From assembly GCA_950097015.1 (NCBI GenBank), contig CATNEN010000001.1, positions 11,368,001 through 11,432,000 of the forward strand: 64,000 nucleotides of DNA, in the 5' to 3' direction. Positions within the stretch are counted from its first letter, which is position 1. Every line of letters begins with the position of its first letter. Positions 35,601 to 46,200 of this stretch are shown piece after piece. A model generated the notes under the pieces. It saw nothing but the letters and a program-made list of their open reading frames with translations. It was not told the DNA's origin and did not search any database. The position numbers and the translations under genes are program-made. This DNA comes from Macrostomum hystrix. Lineage: Eukaryota > Platyhelminthes > Macrostomidae.

Positions 35601-37484
35601 AGTGGCTCCTGTGCTGTCGTCTGGCAGATCGACATGTTCTCTGCTGAATCGCTTGTCATGGAGGAGTGTGAGAGCCAGTGCGACATGGCCATGGGAGATG
35701 GAGACACAGAGCAGCTGTGTGATCTGAGCTGGCTGCATTCGAGACAGAGTCTGGCTGAGAACATCGTTCCTGCCCTCAATGGCCATCGAGGCGGTGAAGT
35801 TGAGGACTTGGATGGACTGGAAGAGCCACTCGGGCTGAATTCCAAGTTCCTTGACGACATTTTCACGGAGATGAGAGCAAGCCGCGACTGCACAGACATA
35901 GCGAAAATCTTGGTCAGCATCTGTCCCCAACAAAAATTTGACCAGCACTTCCAACTGATCATTGTTTGCAGCAGATTTCGCAGCCTCCTTGCAGCACTGA
36001 TCTCTCAGTGGTTGGTCAGCAATTGTCGGCACCAAAAATTTGACCACTTCCCACTGACCCTCACTTGCAGCAGATTCCGCAGCCTCCTTGCAGCACTGAT
36101 CTCTCAGTGTTTGATCAGCAATTGTCGGCACCAAAAATTTAACAACTTCCAACTGACCATTGATTGCAGCCAATTTCGCAGAGTCCTTGCAGCACTGATC
36201 TTTCAGTTTTTGGTCAGCAATTGTCGGCAACAAATATTTGACCACTTCCCACTGACCATCGATTGCAGCCAATTTCGCAGTCTCCTTGCAGCACTGATCT
36301 TTCAGTTTTTGGTCAGCAATTGTCGGCACCAAAAATTTGACCACTTCCCACTGACCCCTGATTGCTGCAGATTCCGCAGCCTCCTTGCAGCACTGATCTC
36401 TCAGAGTTTGGTCAGCAATTGTCGGCACCAAAAATTTGACCACTTCCCACTGACCATCGATTGCAGCCAATTTCGCAGTCTCCTTGCAGCACTGATCTTT
36501 CAGTTTTTGGTCAGCAATTGTCGGCACCAAAAATTTGACCACTTCCCACTGACCCCTGATTGCTGCAGATTCCGCAGCCTCCTTGCAGCACTGATCTCTC
36601 AGAGTTTGGTCAGCAATTGTCGGCACCAAAAATTTGACCACTTCTAACTGACCCTTCCATGCTGCAGATTCCGCAGCCTCCTTGCAGCACTGATCTCTCA
36701 GTGTTTGGTCAGCAATTGTCGGCACCAAAAATTTGACCACTTCCAACCGACCATTTCTTGCAGCAGATTCCGCAGCCTCCTTGCAGCACTGATCTCTCAG
36801 TGTTTGGTCAGCAATTGTCGGCACCAAAAATTTGACCACTTCCCACTGACCATTGATTGCAACAGATTTCGCAGCCTCCTTGCAGCACTGATCTCTCATT
36901 TTTTCGTCAGCGATTGTCGGCACCAAAAATTTGACCACTTCCAACCGACCATTTCTTGCAGCAGATTCCGCAGCCTCCTTGCAGCACTGATCTCTCAGTG
37001 TTTGGTCAGCAATTGTCGGCACCAAAAATTTGACCACTTCCCACTGACCATTGATTGCAACAGATTTCGCAGCCTCCTTGCAGCACTGATCTCTCATTTT
37101 TTCGTCAGCGATTGTCGGCACCAAAAATTTGACCACTTCCAACCGACCATTTCTTGCAGCAGATTTCGCAGCCTCCTTGCAGCACTGATCTCTCAGTTTT
37201 TCATCAGCAATTGTCGGCACCAAAAATTTGACCACTTCTAACTGACCCTTCCATGCAGCAGATTCCGCAGCCTCCTTGCAGCACTGATCTCTCAGTGATT
37301 GGTCCGCAACTGTCTGCACCAGAAGTTTCACAATTTCCCACTGACTGTGATTCGCAGCAAGACGCCAACGCTTTACACACAGTCGATTCCTTCTGGAGCT
37401 GCTTTTGATTGATCTTAAGTGATTTCGAACTTCGGTTTCCAGCCCCTCTGCTACAGCTCGCTCAAAGCTAATTTTCTGACCCAT
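32682..37484 (-). CDS. Ankyrin-repeat / cGAS-like (Mab-21) nucleotidyltransferase fusion, copy A
   Basis: Four minus-strand exons, 37484-35335, 35230-35177, 35070-34694 and 34264-32682, join in phases 2, 2, 1 with GT-AG introns to give 1387 residues. The start ATG precedes GQKISF, which fits the N-myristoylation pattern. Residues of about 40-530 form about 15 repeats of 33 residues (AAxSAAxxGQxEVVKFLVPT, then IADQxLxDQCCKE). The C-terminal part of exon 1 has canonical ankyrin repeats (TGATALMLAADAGHHELIER, GRTALSRACEAGH). Exon 3 has the nucleotidyltransferase signature GSYAEGW (about 34887-34904) and DSDIDW (34827-34844). Exon 4 has the Mab-21 C-terminal pattern: NELRVSFSFQEK, LKTYHAKTLLFFMLEKHG, FFMPGAPLYF. 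The family includes cGAS and cGAS-like receptors, which make cyclic dinucleotides on sensing nucleic acids. Catalysis and the ligand are unproven here. Confidence 0.85.
35335..37484 (-). other. Exon 1 of copy A: ankyrin array with about 15 near-identical repeats
   Basis: The 99-bp unit is repeated with high nucleotide identity. Unit types alternate (AAKSVAING with AAESAARNG; AAESAAIRG with TAKLAAIDG), showing duplication of two-unit blocks. Nearly every unit ends with DQCCKE, a vicinal cysteine pair. The last repeat is followed by a non-repetitive linker and then by conventional ankyrin repeats. Confidence 0.85.
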
Positions 37485-37499
37485 TTGTATGTTGCTTGG

Positions 37500-37796
37500 A
37501 GTTTTTGGAAACCTTCTTGACTTTCTTGATCTCTGAAAGTTTGATAAAAAAAACTAATTAAAAAGGTCATAAAAATTATCATGTCTTCGCATGCCCTAAA
37601 GCGCATAAATTTTGTCTTTCTAAGAGTTTCAATTGGTTGGGGCTGGGAATTACATAACAAATTTTTTCTTTACCTCGAGAAAAACTAAACACAACCATTA
37701 AGTTCTTTTGTGGCGCACTTTCCCGCCGTGAATATATGGCAAATGAGAAGTGCAGTACGAATATTCTGCCCACATGTACTTAAATTCTGGGAATTT
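37500..37796. other. 5' flank of copy A
   Basis: This should contain the leader and promoter of gene A. Part of it (cttcttgactttcttgatct, aggtcataaaaattatcat) is shared with 50730-50810 upstream of gene B, so the flank is conserved between copies. No core promoter element is clear. Confidence 0.4.
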
Positions 37797-37922
37797 CTAG
37801 CTGTGGATGGGATCAGCTGTGGATGGGATCAGCTGTGGATGGGATCAGCTGTGGATGGGATCAGCTGTGGATGGGATCAGCTGTGGATGGGATCTGCTGT
37901 GGATGGGATCCGCTGTGGACCC
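37797..37922 (+). repeat. 16-bp minisatellite, about 8 copies
   Basis: The unit ctgtggatgggatcag lies about 300 bases upstream of gene A. The matching array upstream of gene B (50875-51187) has about 20 units. Confidence 0.95.
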
Positions 37923-38704
37923 CTGAGGGAGCTTGGCAACCAAATTAACACTGAGGCTGGATGCATGAGACCAGAGACGAAAACGGGCATGAAAATTTAC
38001 TCAATTAGAAGGACATGCCGATCCACATAAATTCCACCAATATACGAGTATTTATTGACCCTCCCCCAGGTTGAGCTTGTCTTGCATGGCAACCAATTCA
38101 ACTGACACTGATTCGTGTACACCTAGCAGGCTGCAATCCCTGAATTCCATTGTCAAAATCTATCACAAATAGTTGAGTTACTGACAAACTCCCCGCCTGG
38201 AGAGGGTGGGAAGTCACCAATATTATCAGAGCTTGTGATTCGCAGTGACTCACGGCTCCCCAGCAGCTCACGGGCAGCGGCACGAAGCCGGCAGTCGCCT
38301 CACGGTTAATGGAAGAAGCAGGTGATGCGGTCCGCTGAAAATGATGTTGAAAACAGGGAGTGAAATTTGAAGTGGATAAGTTGTGCAGTGGATCAAGTGG
38401 ATATTTGATCAACACAACTTGGATTTAATGGATTATAAAACGACAATAAAGTACTTTTATTCATAATTGACTCAACTGATTGAAATAAAAATATCGAAGA
38501 TTAGCTGGAGGTGGGATCAATACAGAGCCCCATCCTATGCCCATTCCAGCTAACCCACAATTTATCGATTCCGTCGCTGGAGTTGTTGATGTGAGAGGAG
38601 GGCCCGGGACAAGACAAAGCTGGGATAAAATCTGAGCAAAGTGACTCACCAGCTCACCAGCAGCTCACGGGGGGCGGCACTGAGTTTTTAATCGTCTAGC
38701 AGAT

Positions 38705-38940
38705 GCTCGGAGAAGCTTTCAGAAGTGCTCAAGCTGTCAGGAGTGCTCAAGCTGTCAGAAGTGCTCAAGCTGTCAGGAGTGCTCAAGCTGTCAGAAGTGC
38801 TCAAGCTGTCAGGAGTGCTCAAGCTGTCAGGAGTGCTCAAGCTGTCAGAAGTGCTCAAGCTGTCAGGAGTGCTCAAGCTGTCAGGAGTGCTCAAGCTGTC
38901 AGGAGTGCTCAAGCTGTCAGGAGTGCTCAAGCTGTCAGTG
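38705..38940 (+). repeat. 18-bp minisatellite, about 12 copies
   Basis: The unit agtgctcaagctgtcagg, with gaagtg and aggagtg variants, stays open in several frames because 18 is a multiple of three. The counterpart is at 51795-52012. Confidence 0.95.
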
Positions 38941-40289
38941 CTCAAAGAAGTTACGTTTGGCTTTTCTAAGAATTTGCAGCTCAGCCATGAGTTTTTAGAG
39001 CCAGTTGTGGGTGGGGCATTTTGAAGCCTTGGTCCTGCTGAGTACAGTTGCCCGAAGCAACCAGACAACATTTCAAACTAAGATATGCACTCTCTAACAG
39101 AGTACTCGAGAAGAGCTCAGCAGAGAAGATGCATCTGTACTCAGAGATGAAGCACTCCCCCTTCCTCCGGTGGGGTGATATGAGAATGAGCATAAGAATG
39201 AGCACACCGCCTCCCGTACTTCAACCTCAGGTGAAAATTTCTCCGGTGAAAATAAGCAGAATTGAAGAAGTTGGAAATGCGGACAGCATAGCAACTCATA
39301 GCTTGAGCTGATTGTGCCAAGGTGGGCAGAGGTTGAGCGCCTTTGTTTGCGTCTCCGTCTCCCTCTGTCTCTCAGCAGCAACAATGTACACTGTCAAGAT
39401 GGAGCGATCACAATGCAAGGAATCCACCGGCTGCACAGCATTGTCGATGGAAAGAATCAGGCCTGGCCCTGCCTCCTCATTTATTGTAGCAGTTAGCAGA
39501 CCTTCTTACAGGTATTATCTAAGCAAGAACATGATCAGCCGTGTGGAACAAAGCAACAGCTTTATGGTCCTGTTAATCTTCTCATTAAACTGGATTCCAG
39601 GATGCTGAGGGACTCAACCACAAACTGTCTTTATGGCTTGCAGATTTTAGTAGTAAATAATAAGTAGAATTTCAAAGCCATTATCATGAGATATTGAGCA
39701 GGCGTCTATTTTGTTAATCCAGGTGCTTTGGAATCAACTGAATAAATCAGGGTGATGACCTACCAAACAACTAATATTAATCAAGCATATGTTACAGTTC
39801 TCCCAGACAGTCTGACACTTCGCAGGCAAAGCACCACTCGATTCGATTCGCTAAGAATAATATTTACCTCGGTCTTGTTGCTTACTGTTCAATATCGGAG
39901 TAAGTGGCTTGTGCTCCGATATAATTTGAAACCATGGCAACCCTTCCAGGAACAAGCGACACCTGTGTGTGGACCAGACAATCGCAAGCAACTCAGGCTC
40001 AATCATGGCGTAGGTATTGATTTTGGACTCGGTAGGAAGGATAGAACGAAGGAATCACTCGAGCAGAGAGGAAGAGCTTCCCAACCTGGAAAAAAGAGAC
40101 AGGAACGAGAAAAAAGACAAGAAGCCGCAGAAACTAGAGACCAGAGGTCAGCGACTGGGTCGCAGAGCGCCCACCTGAAAAATTAGAAATAATTAAAAAA
40201 TCATTACTGAATTCCTTTGTGCTGCATTCGCATAACGAATTGGGTCAAAAATGACAAGTTTGTTCGTGCAAGTTGTAAAACCTGCGAAA

Positions 40290-40835
40290 TTAAATATTTG
40301 TATGTTTTTGAGATGAATATTGGCTTGACTGCATATCTCGAAAGCTGCTTTTTACATTCTTCCGTCCGATTCTTGATGATCTTCTTTGCCCTGCTGTCAA
40401 AGCACAGAGAACTGCATCTGCACTTTTATTCAACTGAGTGTCATTCACAAACTGGTTCACTGTGATCATCTGGCTCACCAAAGCCTCAGGTAAATCCTAC
40501 CAATTGTAGTTAGCATTGTATCCCAGAAAAAGGACTCAGGACAAACAGAAAACATTCAACTGATGGATCACATTCAACTAATAGGCAATAGAGAAGCAGT
40601 GGGGCCTAGTTTCCATGGTTACCCGACCGAAACAAAATCTAATAGGCTTTTGATAAAGTACTTTTTATTCGAATTTCAAGCCGCTAGGAAGTGGAGCTTC
40701 CAGTTCGTCATTTTTATAGAAAAAAGACTCACTCAGTAGAGCTTTGAAGGTTGTGAGCACAGAAGCCAGAGCACATGAGACGATACGCAATTTTCTCGTG
40801 ACCATAACTTTAACATTTACCAGTATATCTAAGCT
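40290..40835 (-). other. Conserved minus-strand open frames, possible exons of an unknown gene
   Basis: On the minus strand, SLDILVNVKV then LRIVSCALASVLTTF and LPSGLKFE ends at 40665 with a stop overlapping an AATAAA (gaataaaaag). A second open piece, VSQMITVNQFVNDTQLNKSA, lies at 40290-40481. Both are kept in the duplicate (53743-53952 and 53363-53554) with a few amino-acid changes. I could not join them with matching phases, and the family is unknown. They may be remnants or terminal exons. Confidence 0.25.
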
Positions 40836-41826
40836 TTGACGAGGGAAATGGGAGAGAGGACGAGGGAGATGGGAGAGAAGACGAGGGAGATGGGAGAGAG
40901 GACGAGGGAGATGGGAGAGAAGACGAGGGAGATGGGAGAGAGGACGAGGGAGATGGGAGAGAGAACGAGGGAGATAGGAGAGAGGACGAGGGAGATGGGA
41001 GAGAGGACGAGGGAAATAGGAGAGAAAACGAGGGAGATGGGAGAGGACGAGGGAGATGGGAGAGTGGACGAGGGAGATGGGAGAGAGGACGAGGGAGATA
41101 GGAGAGAGGACGAGGGAGATGGGAGAGAGGACGAGGGAAATGGGAGAGAAGACGATGGAGATGGGAGAGAAGACGAGGGAGATGGGAGAGAGGACGAGGG
41201 AGATGGGAGAGAGGACGAGGGAGATGGGAGAGAGGACGAGCAAGATGGGAGAGAGGACGAGGGAGATGGGAGAGAGGACGAGCAAGATGGGAGAGAGGAC
41301 GAGCAAGATGGGAAAGAGGACGAGGGAGATGGGAGAGAAGACGAGGGAGATGGTAGAGAGGACGAGGGAGATGGGAGAGTGGACGAGGGAGAAGGGAGAG
41401 AGGACGAGGGAGACGGGAGAGAGGACGAGGGAGATGGTAGAGAGGACGAAGAAGATGGGAGAGAAGACGAGGGAAATGGGAGAGAAAACGAAGGAGATGG
41501 GAGAGGACGAGGGAGATGGGAGAGAGGACGAGGGAGATGGGAGAGAGGACGAGGGAGATGGGAGAGAGGACGAAGAAGATGGGAGAGAGGACGAGGGAGA
41601 TGGGAGAGAGGACGATGGAGATGGGAGAGAAGACGAGCAAGATGGGAGAGAGGACGAGGGAGATGGGAGAGAAGACGAGGGAAATGGGAGAGAAGACGAG
41701 GGAAATGGGAGAGAGGACGATGGAGATGGGAGAGAAGACGAGGGAGATGGGAGAGAAGACGAGGGAGATGGGAGAGAGGACGAGGGAGATGGGAGAGAGG
41801 ACGAGGGAAATGGGAGAGAAGACGAG
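40836..41826 (+). repeat. 21-bp purine-rich minisatellite, about 47 copies
   Basis: The unit is built on gggagatgggagagaggacg plus a. Variants (gaagacg, gatggag, gcaagat, gaagaag) occur in blocks. The period is a multiple of three, so very long frames are open on both strands; none is a gene. Confidence 0.95.
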
Positions 41827-41827
41827 A

Positions 41828-42130
41828 ATACCCACACTGCACTGACCCACACTGCACTGACTCACACTGCACTGACCCACACCGCACTGACTCACACTGC
41901 ACTGACTCACACTGCACTGACCCACACTGCACTGACCCACACTGCACTGACCCACACTGCACTGACCCACACTGCACTGACCCACACTGCACTGACCCAC
42001 ACTGCACTGACCCACACTGCACTGACCCACACTGCACTGACCTACACTGCACTGACCCACACTGCACTGACCCACACTGCACTGACCCACACTGCACTGA
42101 CCTACACTGCACTGACCCACACTGCACTGA
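41828..42130 (+). repeat. 15-bp minisatellite, about 20 copies
   Basis: The unit cccacactgcactga is shared with 27989-28405. It abuts the purine-rich array directly. It is absent from the duplicate near 54.2 kb, where the purine array stands alone. Confidence 0.95.
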
Positions 42131-42139
42131 CCTTCGTAT

Positions 42140-43280
42140 TTAATTGAAGTACAATGTGGACCATTGTTTATGGTAAGCGTATAATAATCATGATCAGTAA
42201 TGAAAGCAGCATTTTTCGCTCAAAAGACAACAAAAGTAGATAAAATATTGATCAAGATAATATATTTAATGGTTTATAAGTAACGAATTCGCAGCATCTG
42301 ACATCACTCATTTACAATGGTGCAGTCGTCAATGTCGGACACAAAATAGAATTCAGAGAGCAGAGCTGATTCAGAGCATTCGTCAAGCTCACAGGTTCGT
42401 TCAAGTTTAAAGCAACATATTTTGCAGGATATGTTTTATTATGCCCATGATATAAAATGAGACTAACGCTAAATTTGGCTTTCATAGCACAACACATTGC
42501 TCAGAGTAAGACTGCTACTCAGCCTCAGCCAACTCACTCTACTCTGATCGGACGTCAGTGCAGTATATTTGTTAATCATTTAAAATAGGCCGAAAAAGTT
42601 CAGAAAAGCAAGAAAAAAGCAGCAAAAGTGCAAGTAAAATATATTCATCGAGCACAAATAACATTCCTGTGCAAAGTGCATTTTACGATAGGTAAAAATT
42701 AATGAAGTAACGTGTTAAATATATAGCAGTTCTCTATTGAGTAGAACTGAACATGCTAAGAACATGAATCACATTCGGTAACTTTTGCTATTTTCCGTCA
42801 CTTTCGGAGTAGTTTGCTATTAGTTCACTTACGTTCTCTTCCAAGAAATTTCTGAAACCTCCCCTAGCTCAGACAGGTGAGACAAGCCTTGCTGCTGCTG
42901 TTGCTGCTAAGGGCTGTCATGCCTTAGCTGACCGGCTAATGTAGAAAAAGTTAAGGCACTGCGGATAAAATTACAGACTGTGAAAATGTTGAAGAGCAAC
43001 GAATAAACAGTGTTTCTGAGCCATTTCAATAAAAATAATTTTACTGGAGACTTCAGTTACCAATGTAAAGAAATGAGAAAGTTTTGCATGTGCTTTACGA
43101 GAATCAAAAGCGGCCAGATCAGCCTGGTCATCAGCAGCCGCTTCAGCGACGAGCTGAATTCAACACCCTGCGGTCTTCTGCATCACAAAATAGTTACATA
43201 ATAGTTTCAGATTCACGAGCACCAAAGACTGCCGCGGCTTCTCTGTCTCCATGGCAAGTGGCAACGCATCAATGTCTCTT
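42140..43280. other. 3' flank of gene B, no gene seen
   Basis: Stretches resemble 28430-28470 (catgatcagta) and 31575-31720, in line with the segmental duplication. No coding exon is supported. Confidence 0.45.
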
Positions 43281-46200
43281 TCACGGCTCCTCCCACGACT
43301 TCGCAAACCGCTGCAGCTTTGCGCGGACCCAGCCGTCTCTCTGTTGCTCCACCGTCTCCATGGCAACAAGCCGACCGAAGTCAGCTCTGACTGGATGCAG
43401 CCGCGATCTCACCCACAGCCTCCGCTCCTCATCCTCCAAACTCGAGTGACCGACGCTGCAGCTGCGAGTGGAAATTCGCCACCGCTTCTCCCTGACCCAG
43501 CGGATCTTCTCCTCGTCCTGCGTCTCCATGGCGACGCGTATCTCGTCACTGACGGTCTTCATCTGTCGCAGGCTGAACTCCACGTGCTCAACTTGGTCGC
43601 TGTAGTGAGCCAGAGTGAGCAGCTCCTCCAAGTCCGGGTCCTGTGCGAAGTCGATTGCTGTGCGATTGCGGAGCAGCTCAGCCTGGAGACTCCAGCTCAG
43701 GCAGCGGAAGTTCACGTACAGGTGCGAGGAGCGAGGCTGTGACAGTCTGGCTGTGAGCAGAGTCTGCGTGAACTCGGGAAGGAATGGGAATCGAGGCGGA
43801 GTGTCTGCTGGGAGGCAGAACCTCCACGCCCAGTCCGAGTCTGAAGGCAGCCGATAATCTCTGATATCGTCAGGCCTCATTCCACTCTGAACTCTGTGAC
43901 TCTGGAGCTCCATCGCGAGTCTCTCAGCCTCTTCGGAGTCTCCGAACTTCAAATGCGCCATGGCGGTCATGCACAGGGCGGCGCACTTGCACCACCGCAG
44001 CTGATGCAAGAGACTGAGCTGCCTCATCAGGGTGTCTCTGTCTGCAGACTCTGACTGCAGCTCAAGAACACAATGGTGCACCACACTGTACACGTCTGCT
44101 GGCATCTCAAAACTGCTATAATCAGATTCTTGCCTAATCTGAGTGACAGCAAGCGGCGCTGTCAGTGGCAGCAGGGTGAACGGGTGAAAGTAGAAGTTCT
44201 CTGACTGCAGAGGTCTCACGAGTCTCCTCATCTGCTCTACCACTCCGCCGATGTCGCTTCTCAGCTCTCTCAGTCGGTCTCGAACCATCGCCTTCGTGTT
44301 GTCGAAGTCGCCGCCGATTCCAGCGTTCTTGAAGTAGAGCGGAGCGCCGGGCATGAAGAAGTGCGGCATGCACTCATCGGGTGAGCTACTTGAGTCGATG
44401 AACCTCAGCATCATGTCGAGAGACTCCTTCAGCAGTGAGATCAGATTCTGAGACTGCCAAGCTTCAGCATGTGGGTCTGTGCCATGCTTCTCCAGCATGA
44501 AGAAGAGCAGAGTCTTCGCATGGTAGGTCTTGAGTCCAGGTGTGTCCAGAGTGAGTGGCAAATGTCTCTTGAAGATGAACTTGATGATTGAGAACAGCTG
44601 TCCATGGACTGTGCTCAGCTGTCTCATGGCCTGTTTCTCTTGGAAGCTGAAGCTCACTCTGAGCTCATTGGTCTCATTCGGTCTGGTCGCCCTCACCAGG
44701 TGAACAGAAGTGTTGCTGTGTCCAATCAGCTGTTTGACTCTGTCCTCACAGAAGACACTGCAGCACCGGATCGCATGGCACGTGTCCTGAGCAGGCCGCA
44801 CACCGCATGCCTTGGCTGAGACGGCAGGTTGGCTGCCTGCATTGAGTGGTGACCAGTGGAGCAGATTTATGCAAAAATTTATCGATAAGAAATAGGCAGT
44901 TATGTTTAATATCAAGAAATTATAATTATTTCGCTCATGATATATTATAGTTCAAAACTATTATTTAGTCCAAACCAGCTCAAAATAGCTCAAAACCATC
45001 GCTCAAACTGTACATCATAAGGTAGTGGAAAACAATTTGCACTGAAATGTGAACCAGCGGGAAATAATTATAAAAAGGATAAATTTAACAATGAAATACT
45101 AATACACGCTCGTAAAAAGATGAAAAAAATACTTAAAAAAAAAGAATAGCAGGTGTGACTCACCCGACCCCACTGCCACCTGAGCGTGACCCTCCATGAC
45201 CCGCAGCTTCGTGGCAGCTCTACAGTCTTTATAAGGATTCTTCGTTCCATCGCAACCGCCCTCCAGATGCAGCTCTTGCCCTTGAACCAGCACAGTCCAG
45301 TCAATGTCTGAGTCAGCCGCTGTCCTGCCGTTCACTTGCACCAGACTGTTGGCCCAGCCCTCTGCGTAGCTGCCTGTCATCTGCATCTGCGAGTTCTGAG
45401 TGAGGACTCGAGCGACTCCTTGCAGCCAGTCAGCCATTCTCTGCTGACACTTTGCTCTCTCCTGAGTGAATCCCGCCTCGCTGAGCAGTCGGTGCAGTTC
45501 CTCACTGAGCTGCCAGTCCGGCTGTGGGTAGTCTCTGAGCCTGGAATGATGGGGAATTCAGTCACCTGATGGGTTGTACACCTGCACAGACTGGCATCTC
45601 AAGCTGATCAGCTGAGAGTCCAGCTGCTGCTGCATTCAGACTGGCATCTCAAGCTGATCAGCTGAGAGTCCAGCTGCTGCTGCATTCAGACTGGCATCTC
45701 AAGCTGATCAGCTGAGAGTCCAGCTGCTGCTGCATTCAGACTGGCATCTCAAGCTGATCAGCAGAGGGGAATTTCCAATCAGAATGAGAAACTCACTCAG
45801 CGAGACCCGAGTCGGTGCGGAGTCCAGCTGCCTTTTTCTTTTTTCTGCTGCTGGAAAAGGGCGCAGGTTTAGATTAGTTTTACCCCAAACGGTCTGCACG
45901 AGTACAGCAAGGGCAAAAAGCGGGTTAAAATATTTTAGAATATAAAAACGGACTTACTTCGAAGTTCTGTTCTCCAGCAGCCGCAGCACCTGCTGATGTC
46001 CCAGCTGCTCCGCCACCTGCGCGCACGTCTGGCCCCGACTGTCCCGATGACTCGCATCCGCTCCTCTGTCCATCAGAGTCTTGGCTGCTCGCGCGTGACC
46101 CGCCTCACAAGCTCGCGACAGAGCTGTCCGACCCTGACTGTCTTCAGCTCGCACTGACGCACCGAGATCCACCAGCCTCTCGATGAGCTCGTGATGACCT

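Larger units (their letters stand above)
37790..42170. repeat. Segmental duplication, upstream part of unit A
   Basis: Apart from the length of its arrays, the order of sequence here matches 50870-54990: 16-bp array, unique DNA, 18-bp array, long unique DNA, then 21-bp purine array. The unique part 38940-40660 is nearly identical to 52010-53740. It includes conserved open frames such as MHLYSEMKHSPFLRWGD (39129) and the minus-strand pieces listed separately, but no gene is proven. Confidence 0.85.

Noticed and set aside
35568-37241. Long plus-strand frames opposite the ankyrin array of copy A (and 46191-50402 opposite copy B)
   Set aside because: These are antisense shadows of the 99-bp units; the minus strand has the recognisable ankyrin pattern and matching splice phases.
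39048-40186. Plus-strand frames of 80-144 codons in the duplicated upstream DNA
   Set aside because: They have no recognisable domain and no consistent splice model; conservation between the duplicates reflects recent duplication.
40665-42147. Several frames of 360-436 codons on both strands
   Set aside because: They translate the 21-bp and 15-bp arrays. No start context, splice signals or family match support them.
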